A stretch of DNA of 10,113 bases from Sedimenticola sp. (lineage in GTDB: Bacteria > Pseudomonadota > Gammaproteobacteria > Chromatiales > Chromatiaceae). The notes beneath the pieces were generated by a model. That model saw only the letters and a list, made by a program, of their open reading frames with translations, was not told the DNA's origin and made no database searches. Position numbers and translations under genes: made by a program. Shown here piece by piece: positions 1 to 5,912 of the stretch (its first letter is position 1; the number at the start of each line of letters is the position of its first letter). The DNA lies in NCBI GenBank assembly GCA_027038775.1, contig JALWGP010000246.1, positions 1 through 10,113 of the forward strand, in the 5' to 3' direction.

Positions 1-234
1 CTCTCCCGCTACCCCGAGGTGGTGGAGGCGGCGGCGCTCCACGAGGAGCCGCACCTGCTCACCCACTACCTGCGCGAGCTGGCCAACGACTTCCACACCT
101 ACTACAACGCCCACCCCTTCCTGGTGGAGGACGAGGCGCTGCGGGACGCCCGCATCAAGCTGATCCTGGCGGTGCGCGAGGTGGTGCGCAATGGTCTGGG
201 CCTGCTGGGCGTGTCGGCTCCCGAGAGCATGTGA
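1..234 (+). CDS. argS: Arginyl-tRNA synthetase, C-terminal fragment (5' end outside window)
   Basis: This is the last 77 codons of a class I arginyl-tRNA synthetase, the cytoplasmic enzyme that charges tRNA-Arg. The frame is open from base 1 and ends in TGA at 232-234. The visible part is the C-terminal anticodon-binding (DALR-type) helical domain. Recognisable family features are the stretch [19 protein letters not shown] and the closing segment with [23 protein letters not shown] ending in the near-invariant xPExM tail. The catalytic domain with HIGH and KMSK-like motifs lies upstream of the window. The FtsN-like gene begins 3 nt after the stop, so the two are probably co-transcribed; argS next to a SPOR-domain gene is a familiar arrangement in pseudomonads. 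Identification is from memory of the family and is firm. Confidence 0.95.
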   Translation, partial: LSRYPEVVEAAALHEEPHLLTHYLRELANDFHTYYNAHPFLVEDEALRDARIKLILAVREVVRNGLGLLGVSAPESM

Positions 235-237
235 CGC

Positions 238-834
238 GTGGCCCGGCGGGACTACAAGCACAGGGCCGCGCGCAGGAAGAAACGCCAGCCGGTGCCGGTC
301 TGGATCTGGCTGCTGGTCGGCTACCTCGCCGGCGCCGCCAGCGTGGGCTTTCTCTGGGTGAAGTTCGCGCAGGAGCCGGAAGGCGGCGAATGGATCGGCG
401 CGCCGCCGCGGCAGGCCGGCAAGAACCCGGCAGTGGCGAAGAAGGCGCCGCCGAAGAAGCCGGTGCAGCCGCCCAGCTTCGACTTCTACAACCTGCTGCC
501 GGACCAGGAAGTGGTGGTGCCGGAAGAGGAGCTCAACCGTCCCGAGCCGCCGCCGGCCGCGGCCCGGGAGAAGCCGCGTGACACGGCGCCCGCTTCCCCC
601 CCGCGCAAGTACATGCTCCAGGTGAGCTCGGTGCGCAGCGCCCGGGAAGCCGACGCCCGCAAGGCGCAGCGCGCCGTCCTCGGGTTGCAGGCCCAGGTGA
701 GCAAGGCCACCATCAAGGGGGTCACCTGGTACCGCGTGCGGCTGGGGCCCTACTCGAGCAAGTCCGCCATGCAGCAGGCGCGCAAGCGCCTGGCCGCCAG
801 CGGCTATTCCGCGCTGCCCATCGCTCTGAAATGA
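238..834 (+). CDS. ftsN: FtsN-like cell-division protein with SPOR domain
   Basis: A 198-residue bitopic inner-membrane protein, probably FtsN or an FtsN-like activator of septal peptidoglycan synthesis. Residues 1-19 are cytoplasmic and very basic, beginning MARRDY; FtsN proteins carry a similar R-D-Y motif there that contacts FtsA. Residues about 20-43 form one hydrophobic segment (VWIWLLVGYLAGAASVGFLW). Residues 44-122 are a Pro/Lys/Glu-rich periplasmic linker containing FDFYNLLPDQEVVVPEEE, a stretch typical of this group. Residues 123-198 are a SPOR domain (KYMLQVSSVRSAREADA to the end), the fold that binds denuded septal glycan strands. The start is GTG at 238, 3 nt after the argS stop; no strong ribosome-binding site is visible, which fits translational coupling. 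SPOR and topology are solid; equivalence to E. coli FtsN is inferred. Confidence 0.85.
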   Translation: MARRDYKHRAARRKKRQPVPVWIWLLVGYLAGAASVGFLWVKFAQEPEGGEWIGAPPRQAGKNPAVAKKAPPKKPVQPPSFDFYNLLPDQEVVVPEEELNRPEPPPAAAREKPRDTAPASPPRKYMLQVSSVRSAREADARKAQRAVLGLQAQVSKATIKGVTWYRVRLGPYSSKSAMQQARKRLAASGYSALPIALK

Positions 835-875
835 GAACCGGTCGCCTCCATGGGGACGCGCGGAGGCCGGAGGCC

Positions 876-884
876 TGATATATT
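876..884 (+). promoter_or_regulatory. Possible -10 element upstream of the FIST gene
   Basis: TGATATATT is an isolated AT-rich patch in a GC-rich 75-nt gap and contains TATATT (879-884), five of six matches to the sigma-70 -10 consensus. It lies about 26 nt upstream of the ATG at 910. A small dyad (AGGCC at 864-868, GGCCT at 872-876) sits just before it. I see no good -35 hexamer at the right spacing, so this is only a candidate. It supports 910 rather than the in-frame ATG at 850 as the gene start. Confidence 0.3.
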
Positions 885-909
885 GCCGGGAAACGAAGCG
901 ACTTCAGTC

Positions 910-2049
910 ATGGATGCAAAACTCTATCGTTACACCGAAGAGGGCGGCTGGCAGCCGTCGTTCGATTCTTCCCTGGATGGAGAGAACACCCTCGTCCTCT
1001 ATTTCAGCGATCTGCCCGGCGACCGGGCCGACGCCCCCCTCGAGGGGCTGAAGGGGGCCTTTCCCCGTTCCGCCATGGCGGGCTGCTCCACGGCCGGCCA
1101 GATTCACCAGCAGCACTACTTCGAGCGGGGCGCCAGCGCGGCGGTTATCCGTTTCCACCGCTCGCGCCTGCGGCTCAGCCACGTGGACATCGGCGACCAC
1201 GGGGACTTCCGGGCGGCGGGAGAGGCGCTGGTGAGGCCACTGGATCGGCCGGATCTCGCGGCGGTGCTCATTCTTTCCGAGGGGCTGCAGGTGAACGGTT
1301 CCGCCGTCATGGAGGGGGTGAACCGGGTGCTCGGGGGCAGGGTGCCCGTGACCGGAGGGCTGGCGGCGGACGGCGCCCGCTTCGAGCGGACCTGGGTGCT
1401 CAGTGAAGGCGAGAGAGTACCTGAACGCATCTGTGCCGTGGGCATCCTGGGCGATGCCCTGGGGATCGGGCACGGTTCCTTCGGCGGCTGGGACGTGCTG
1501 GGGCCGGAGCGGTTGGTGACCCGGTCGGAGGGCAACCGCCTCTTCGAGCTGGACGGTCAGCCGGCGCTGGAGCTCTACAAGAGATACCTGGGCGAGAAGG
1601 CCGCGGAACTGCCGGCCTCCGGGCTGCTCTTCCCGCTGGCGCTGCGACGCCAGGAGGACGACAGGGAGCCCAAGGTGCGCACCATCCTGGCGGTGGACGA
1701 GGCGAGCCAGTCCATGACCTTCGCCGGCGACATCCCCCAGGGGAGCTACGTGCAGCTCATGTACGCCAACTTTGACCGCCTGGTGGAGGGGGCGGGCCGG
1801 GCCCTGGAGGATTTCGACGCCACGGAGGTGGGCGAACGGCCGCTGGTCTGCCTGGCCGTGAGCTGCGTGGGCCGGCGCCTCATCCTGGGGCAACGCATCG
1901 AGGAGGAGATCGAGGCGCTGGCCGAGCGCCTGCCGCCGCAGACCCGCCTCCTGGGGTTCTACTCCTACGGCGAGCTCTCCCCGCTGGCCTCCGGCTACTG
2001 CGACCTGCACAACCAGACCATGACGGTCACCCTGTGGTGGGAACGCTGA
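910..2049 (+). CDS. FIST domain signal-sensing protein (FIST_N + FIST_C)
   Basis: A 379-residue soluble protein with the two-part FIST architecture (F-box and intracellular signal transduction), a predicted ligand-sensing module found beside or fused to signalling output domains; amino-acid-type ligands have been proposed for the family. FIST_N covers roughly residues 25-205, with GCSTAGQI at 58-65, VTGGLAADG at 147-155 and HGSFGGWDVLGP at 188-199. FIST_C covers roughly 215-370 and ends with GFYSYGELSP (349-358) and HNQTMTVTLW. There is no signal peptide or membrane segment. An in-frame ATG at 850 would add 20 low-complexity residues and lies upstream of the -10-like box, so I take 910. The stop TGA overlaps the ATG of the downstream GGDEF-EAL gene by one base, so the two are translationally coupled and FIST is probably the sensory partner of that enzyme. 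The ligand is unknown. Confidence 0.88.
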   Translation: MDAKLYRYTEEGGWQPSFDSSLDGENTLVLYFSDLPGDRADAPLEGLKGAFPRSAMAGCSTAGQIHQQHYFERGASAAVIRFHRSRLRLSHVDIGDHGDFRAAGEALVRPLDRPDLAAVLILSEGLQVNGSAVMEGVNRVLGGRVPVTGGLAADGARFERTWVLSEGERVPERICAVGILGDALGIGHGSFGGWDVLGPERLVTRSEGNRLFELDGQPALELYKRYLGEKAAELPASGLLFPLALRRQEDDREPKVRTILAVDEASQSMTFAGDIPQGSYVQLMYANFDRLVEGAGRALEDFDATEVGERPLVCLAVSCVGRRLILGQRIEEEIEALAERLPPQTRLLGFYSYGELSPLASGYCDLHNQTMTVTLWWER

Positions 2050-4265
2050 TGCACCCCCTGTTGCGCCGGCAGCTGAAGAAACTGGGGCTGACGCCGGAGG
2101 CGCCTCCTGCCCCCGATGCCTGGCACGCCTTCTGTGACCGCGTGGACCAGGCCTACCGGGAGGCCGACCAGGACAGGTACCTGCTGGAACGCTCCCTCCA
2201 CATCTCCTCGGGCGAGATGCGCGAGCTCTACGAACGGCTCAAGAGCTCCACCCAGGCGCGGGTTCGGGCCATCGCCCGGGCGGTGCCCGACATGCTCTTC
2301 TTCCAGGACGAGGAAGGGCTCTACCTGGAAGTGATCACGGCGCGGCCCGAACAGCTCTATGCGCCTGCGGAGGTGATCATCGGCAAGCGGCCGGAGGAGA
2401 TCTTTAAGCCGGAGGATGCGGAACGTTTCATGAACCTCCTGCGCGCCACCCTGGAGAGCGGTGAAGAGCAGACCCTGGAATACTGGCTGGAGGTGTCTGG
2501 TGGTCGACGCCAGTTCGAGGCCCGTTGCGTGCCCGTGGATTACCAGGTGGAGGGGCGCCGCACCCTGCTCACCGTGGTGCACGACATCACTGAACGGCGG
2601 CAGGAGGAGACCTGGAACCGGCTGGTGGGACGTGCCGTGAGCTCGGCGCAGGAGGGGATCCTCATCCTCGACGAGGCGCGCAGGATCCGCTTCGCCAATC
2701 CCGCCTGGCATCGCCTGGTGGCGGGCGACGCCCCGTCGTTGCCCGCCTGCATCGCGGAGAATCCCCGCCTCTGGCGGAAAGTGGAGGAGCAAGGCGGATG
2801 GCGTGAAGAGGTCGCCGTACCCGGCGAGACGGAGCACTGGTGGTGGGTGAGGGTGGACAAGGTGAAGCTGGAGGCGGACCAGTGCACCTACTACGTGGTG
2901 CTGGTCAACGATGTCACGGAGCTCCATGCCTCTCGCAAGGAGCTGGAGTACCTGGCCACCCACGATGCCCTGACCGGCCTGCCCAATCGTGTGCTCTTCC
3001 GGGACCGGCTGGGGCACGCGCTGGTCCGTGCAAGGCGCGAGAGGCGCGGCGGTGCGGTGCTCTTCATCGATCTCGATCGCTTCAAGGGGGTGAACGACAC
3101 CCTGGGGCACCGGGCAGGCGACCGGCTGCTGGCGGAGGTGGCCAGGCGATTGCGCCGGGCCGTGCGCGAGGTGGACACCCTGGCGCGGCTGGGGGGAGAC
3201 GAGTTCATCCTGCTGGTGGAGGAGGTGACGCACCGCAGGCAGCTGGCACCGGTGCTGGAGAAGCTGATGGGGGCGTTCCGCGAGCCCTTTTACATCGATG
3301 GCAAGGAGTTCCGGATCTCGGCCAGTGTCGGCATCGGCCTCTTTCCCGAGGACGGCGACACGGTGGACCTGCTGCTGCAGTACGCCGATGCGGCCATGTA
3401 TTCGGCCAAGAGCGCAGGCGGCGGCCGCAGCCGCTTCTTTTCGCGGGAGCTGGCCAGTGGTGCCGGCCAGGCCTTCGAGCTGGAACAGTCGTTGCGTCGG
3501 GCGCTGGTCGGTGACGAGCTCTACCTGGTCTACCAGCCCCAGTACCGGATCGGCAGCGGCAGGCTCACCGGGCTGGAAGCACTGTTGCGCTGGCGCAGCG
3601 AGCGGTGGGGCGAGGTGGGGCCGGACCGGTTCATCCCCGTGGCGGAGGCGAGCGGCTTCATGGACGAGCTCGGCTTCTGGGTGCTGAGGGCGGTCTGCGG
3701 CCAGTACCGGGACTGGTGCCGGCAGGGATTGGACGTGCCGCGCCTGAGCATCAACCTGTCGGCGTGCGAACTGCGCCAGCCACGGCTGGCCGAGCGGGTG
3801 CGCGAGCTGCTGCTGGAGTACGGGGTGCCTTTCGAACGGATCGAGTTCGAGATCACCGAGAGCATGATCCTCGGCGAAGAGGGCGCCTCCCATAGAAACC
3901 TGGTGGAGCTGCACCGTCTCGGCATCGGTCTGGCCATCGACGATTTCGGCACCGGGCACTCCACCCTGGCCAACCTGAAGCGCTTTCCTCTCGACTGCCT
4001 CAAGATCGACGCCAGCTTTGTGCGCGACGTGGGGCGTGACCGCAACGATGAGGCCATCATCCGGGCCACCGTCGCCCTGGCTCGCAGTTTCGGCATGCGT
4101 ACCGTGGCCGAAGGGGTGGAAGAGCGCGCCCAGTACGAGTTCCTGCGCCGCTGCGGTTGCGACGAGGTGCAGGGGTTCCTCTGCGACCGGCCCATGACGG
4201 CGGAGGCGGTCGGTGAGCGCCTGGTGGGCGGATCCGTCGTCTGCGGCTGTGAAAACTGCCGCTGA
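2049..4265 (+). CDS. PAS-PAS-GGDEF-EAL cyclic-di-GMP turnover protein
   Basis: A 738-residue cytoplasmic protein. Residues 1-70 are a helical segment (PEAPPAPDAWHAFCDRV, then DRYLLERSLHISSGEMRELY) of a kind I associate with enzymes and kinases encoded beside FIST genes. PAS 1 spans about 70-185 and PAS 2 about 187-295. The GGDEF domain (about 300-460) has an intact GGDEF at 382-386 and an allosteric I-site RxxD (REVD) at 373-376, five residues before it, so diguanylate cyclase activity with product inhibition is expected. The EAL domain (about 475-725) keeps ExLxR (EALLR, from 510), INLSA, EITES, DDFGTG (631-636), LKID, AEGVE and QGF, the metal- and substrate-binding set, so phosphodiesterase activity is also plausible. 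The start is the ATG in the TGATG overlap with the FIST stop, with GGGA upstream; a GTG at 2034 is less likely. The C-terminus ends CGCENCR. Confidence 0.93.
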   Translation: MHPLLRRQLKKLGLTPEAPPAPDAWHAFCDRVDQAYREADQDRYLLERSLHISSGEMRELYERLKSSTQARVRAIARAVPDMLFFQDEEGLYLEVITARPEQLYAPAEVIIGKRPEEIFKPEDAERFMNLLRATLESGEEQTLEYWLEVSGGRRQFEARCVPVDYQVEGRRTLLTVVHDITERRQEETWNRLVGRAVSSAQEGILILDEARRIRFANPAWHRLVAGDAPSLPACIAENPRLWRKVEEQGGWREEVAVPGETEHWWWVRVDKVKLEADQCTYYVVLVNDVTELHASRKELEYLATHDALTGLPNRVLFRDRLGHALVRARRERRGGAVLFIDLDRFKGVNDTLGHRAGDRLLAEVARRLRRAVREVDTLARLGGDEFILLVEEVTHRRQLAPVLEKLMGAFREPFYIDGKEFRISASVGIGLFPEDGDTVDLLLQYADAAMYSAKSAGGGRSRFFSRELASGAGQAFELEQSLRRALVGDELYLVYQPQYRIGSGRLTGLEALLRWRSERWGEVGPDRFIPVAEASGFMDELGFWVLRAVCGQYRDWCRQGLDVPRLSINLSACELRQPRLAERVRELLLEYGVPFERIEFEITESMILGEEGASHRNLVELHRLGIGLAIDDFGTGHSTLANLKRFPLDCLKIDASFVRDVGRDRNDEAIIRATVALARSFGMRTVAEGVEERAQYEFLRRCGCDEVQGFLCDRPMTAEAVGERLVGGSVVCGCENCR
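4243..4262 (+). other. Possible mRNA 3' hairpin with GAAA tetraloop
   Basis: GCGGC (4243-4247) pairs with GCCGC (4258-4262); after one T-T mismatch, GT pairs with AC, closing on a GAAA tetraloop (4251-4254). It covers the last codons of the GGDEF-EAL gene and ends just before the stop. The nearest T run (six T, 4298-4303) is more than 30 nt away, so it is not a canonical intrinsic terminator. It may protect the mRNA 3' end or be fortuitous. Confidence 0.25.
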
Positions 4266-4337
4266 ATCCGGTAACATTCAAAACCTTAACCCGACTGTTT
4301 TTTCGTTGGCCGGATCTGCCGGCAGGGAGTTTTCGAC

Positions 4338-5027
4338 ATGACCGATTTCGTACTGGCGCCCTCCATCCTCTCCGCGGACTTCGCCAAGCTGGGCCAGGAG
4401 TGTGACGACGTGCTCGCCTCCGGCTGCGATTTCATCCACTTCGACGTGATGGACAACCACTACGTGCCCAACCTCACCATCGGTCCCCTGGTGTGCGACG
4501 CGCTGCGCAAGCATGGCATCGACGCGGTCATCGATGTTCACCTGATGGTCAAGCCGGTGGACCGTATCATCGGCGATTTCGCCAAGGCTGGTGCCAGTTA
4601 CATCACCTTCCATCCCGAGGCCTCCGAGCACATCGACCGCAGCCTCCAGCTGATCCGAGATTCTGGCTGCAAGTCGGGGCTGGTCTTCAACCCCGCCACA
4701 CCCCTGGACTACCTCGACTATGTGATGGACAAGGTGGACATGATCCTCATCATGTCGGTGAACCCCGGTTTCGGCGGTCAGAGTTTCATCCCCTCGGCCC
4801 TGGAAAAGCTGAAGGAGGCGCGTCGGCGTATCGACGAGTCGGGCCTGGAGATCCGCCTGGAGATCGACGGGGGCGTGAAGGTGGACAACATCGCCGAGAT
4901 CGCCGCCGCCGGCGCCGATACCTTCGTCTCCGGCTCCGGCATCTTCGGTGGTCGCAACGAGAGCGACCCCAACAAGTACGACACCATCGTCAAGCAGATG
5001 CGAGACGAACTGGCCAAGGTGGGCTGA
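4338..5027 (+). CDS. rpe: Ribulose-phosphate 3-epimerase
   Basis: A 229-residue TIM-barrel enzyme that interconverts D-ribulose 5-phosphate and D-xylulose 5-phosphate in the pentose phosphate pathway (and the Calvin cycle, if present). The family signatures are complete: [14 protein letters not shown] at the N-terminus, [17 protein letters not shown] with metal ligand His34 and catalytic Asp36, DVHLMV with His68, [12 protein letters not shown] (139-150) and EIDGGV with the second catalytic Asp177, then the phosphate-binding VSGSGIF. Length is normal. The ATG at 4338 follows a good ribosome-binding site, AGGGAG at 4324-4329. A 72-nt, relatively AT-rich gap (4266-4337) separates it from the signalling gene, so a promoter there is likely, although I could not pick convincing hexamers. 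gph follows after 1 nt. Confidence 0.97.
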   Translation: MTDFVLAPSILSADFAKLGQECDDVLASGCDFIHFDVMDNHYVPNLTIGPLVCDALRKHGIDAVIDVHLMVKPVDRIIGDFAKAGASYITFHPEASEHIDRSLQLIRDSGCKSGLVFNPATPLDYLDYVMDKVDMILIMSVNPGFGGQSFIPSALEKLKEARRRIDESGLEIRLEIDGGVKVDNIAEIAAAGADTFVSGSGIFGGRNESDPNKYDTIVKQMRDELAKVG

Positions 5028-5028
5028 A

Positions 5029-5697
5029 GTGGCCATCGACCGACCGCAGATGATCCTCATCGACGTGGACGGCACGCTGGTGGACAGCGTGCCGGATCTC
5101 GCCTTCTGCGTGGACGAGATGATGAAGGCCATCGGCCGCGAGCCCTGGGGCGAGGAGAAGGTGCGCGACTGGGTGGGCAACGGCGTCGAGCGTCTGGTGC
5201 GCCGGGCCCTGGTGGGGCAGCTCGAGGGCGAGCCCGACGACGCCGACTTCGAGAAGGCCTATCCCATCTTCCTCGATCTCTACGCCAAGAACACCTCCAA
5301 GCGCTCCACCCTCTATCCCGGCGTGCAGGAGGGGCTGGATTACCTGAAGGAACAGGGTTATCCCCTGGGTTGTGTCACCAACAAGGCCGAGCAGTTCACC
5401 CTGCCCCTGTTGCAGGACCTTGGCATCTACGACTACTTTGGCATCGTGGTGGCCGGTGACACCCTGCCGCAGAAGAAGCCCGACCCCACCCCCCTCCTCT
5501 ATGCCGCCGAGTTCTTCGGCGCTGAGCCTAAGCGGTGCCTGATGATCGGCGACTCGGTGAGCGACGTGAAGGCGGCCCGCGCCGCCGGCTTCTCCATCGT
5601 CTGCATGAGTTATGGCTACAATCACGGCGAGGACATCCGCGACTACCATCCTGACACGGTGATCGACTCCATGGCGGAGTTGAAGTCGCTGCTGTAG
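5029..5697 (+). CDS. gph: Phosphoglycolate phosphatase (HAD superfamily)
   Basis: A 222-residue HAD hydrolase that dephosphorylates 2-phosphoglycolate formed by DNA repair or by Rubisco oxygenation. HAD motif I is DVDGTLVDS with nucleophile Asp12 and acid/base Asp14; motif II is the Thr in CVTNKAEQF (Thr117); motif III is Lys150 in PQKKPDPTP; motif IV is MIGDSVSDVKAARAAG with Asp175 and Asp179. The helical cap lies between motifs I and II. The start is GTG at 5029, one base after the rpe stop and preceded by AAGGTGGG; an in-frame ATG at 4948 would overlap rpe by 80 nt and add residues unlike the family, and the ATG at 5050 would cut into motif I. The rpe-gph-trpE order is common in gammaproteobacteria. 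The stop TAG (5695-5697) lies inside the GTAG head of a REP element. Confidence 0.95.
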   Translation: MAIDRPQMILIDVDGTLVDSVPDLAFCVDEMMKAIGREPWGEEKVRDWVGNGVERLVRRALVGQLEGEPDDADFEKAYPIFLDLYAKNTSKRSTLYPGVQEGLDYLKEQGYPLGCVTNKAEQFTLPLLQDLGIYDYFGIVVAGDTLPQKKPDPTPLLYAAEFFGAEPKRCLMIGDSVSDVKAARAAGFSIVCMSYGYNHGEDIRDYHPDTVIDSMAELKSLL

Positions 5698-5754
5698 AAG
5701 GCCCGCCCCGGGCCGAACTCCCGAAACCCTTCGCGGCGGGGGCGCCGCTCCTAC
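5694..5754. repeat. BIME I: type B REP (+) facing type A REP (-)
   Basis: Two convergent REP-like hairpins separated by 12 nt. The left half (5694-5717, + strand) is type B: head GTAGAA, stem GGCCCG / CGGGCC around a 3-nt C loop, tail GAA. The right half (5730-5754, minus strand) is type A: head GTAGGA, stem GCGGCG / CGCCGC around loop CCCC, tail GAA. The whole unit is an inverted counterpart of the units after trpC. The heads resemble the GTAG-headed REPs of Pseudomonas and Xanthomonas that are mobilised by RAYT (tnpA-REP) proteins; no such gene is visible here. The left head supplies the gph stop codon. The right head reaches the expected -35 zone of the trp promoter. Confidence 0.85.
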
Positions 5755-5774
5755 TGGCGCGATCGGGGGTTTTG

Positions 5775-5780
5775 TATTAT
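5775..5780 (+). promoter_or_regulatory. Probable -10 box of the trp operon promoter
   Basis: TATTAT, a five-of-six match to the sigma-70 -10 consensus, lies in the only AT-rich patch (5771-5785) of the 215-nt gap between gph and trpE. A start site near 5787 would give an untranslated leader of about 35 nt before the trpL ATG at 5822. No good -35 is visible at 16-18 nt upstream (about 5751-5758), where the end of a REP element sits. I do not see a TrpR-type operator. Confidence 0.45.
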
Positions 5781-5821
5781 CTTTTGCGCATCTTCGAATC
5801 CATTCCCCGCCGGAATCCGTC

Positions 5822-5866
5822 ATGACGACCACGACCCCGAAACCCGGAACGCGATGGTGGCGCTGA
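5822..5866 (+). CDS. trpL: trp operon leader peptide with tandem Trp codons
   Basis: A 14-codon frame encoding [14 protein letters not shown], starting with ATG at 5822 and ending TGA at 5864-5866. Two adjacent TGG codons (5855-5860) lie one codon before the stop. The E. coli trp leader peptide likewise contains the run GWWR near its end. The position is right: between a -10-like box and trpE, 46 nt before the trpE ATG. A weak ribosome-binding site (CGGA, about 5811-5814) lies 7 nt upstream. In ribosome-mediated attenuation, scarcity of charged tRNA-Trp stalls the ribosome on the Trp codons and changes downstream RNA folding. Trp is the rarest amino acid in proteins, so a Trp pair in so short a frame is unlikely by chance. 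It is too short to confirm by homology here. Confidence 0.78.
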   Translation: MTTTTPKPGTRWWR

Positions 5867-5887
5867 GCGCCTCGTCCAACGCCCATC
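5853..5887 (+). promoter_or_regulatory. Alternative leader hairpins overlapping the Trp codons
   Basis: Two mutually exclusive folds are visible. In the first, GATGG (5853-5857) and GCG (5860-5862) pair with CGC (5880-5882) and CCATC (5883-5887), with a 2-nt bulge. In the second, GGCGC (5859-5863) pairs with GCGCC (5867-5871), with the trpL stop codon TGA as the loop. A ribosome stalled on the Trp codons would prevent both. Neither is followed by a U-tract, so no ordinary attenuator terminator is seen. Confidence 0.35.
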
Positions 5888-5902
5888 CGTGTTTCCTGCC
5901 GT

Positions 5903-5906
5903 GGAG
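5903..5906 (+). promoter_or_regulatory. Ribosome-binding site of trpE
   Basis: GGAG lies 6 nt upstream of the ATG at 5913 and selects that start over the in-frame GTG at 5889. It falls in the internal loop and flanking stem of the proposed long-range leader pairing. Confidence 0.75.
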
Positions 5907-5912
5907 AACGTC

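Noticed and set aside
850..909. Extended start of the FIST gene at ATG 850.
   Set aside because: It adds 20 residues with no family resemblance and overlaps the -10-like box and a small dyad.
4309..4323. GCCGG-ATCTG-CCGGC dyad just upstream of the rpe ribosome-binding site.
   Set aside because: Only five GC pairs in a GC-rich background, with a mismatch directly outside the stem; no further support for an operator or riboswitch.
4948..5028. Extended N-terminus for gph starting at ATG 4948.
   Set aside because: It would overlap rpe by 80 nt and add Thr/Ser/Pro residues unlike the family; GTG at 5029 gives a normal HAD N-terminus.
5700..5714. REP hairpin after gph considered as an intrinsic terminator.
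   Set aside because: The stem is strong but it is not followed by a T-run on the + strand; it belongs to the repeat family.
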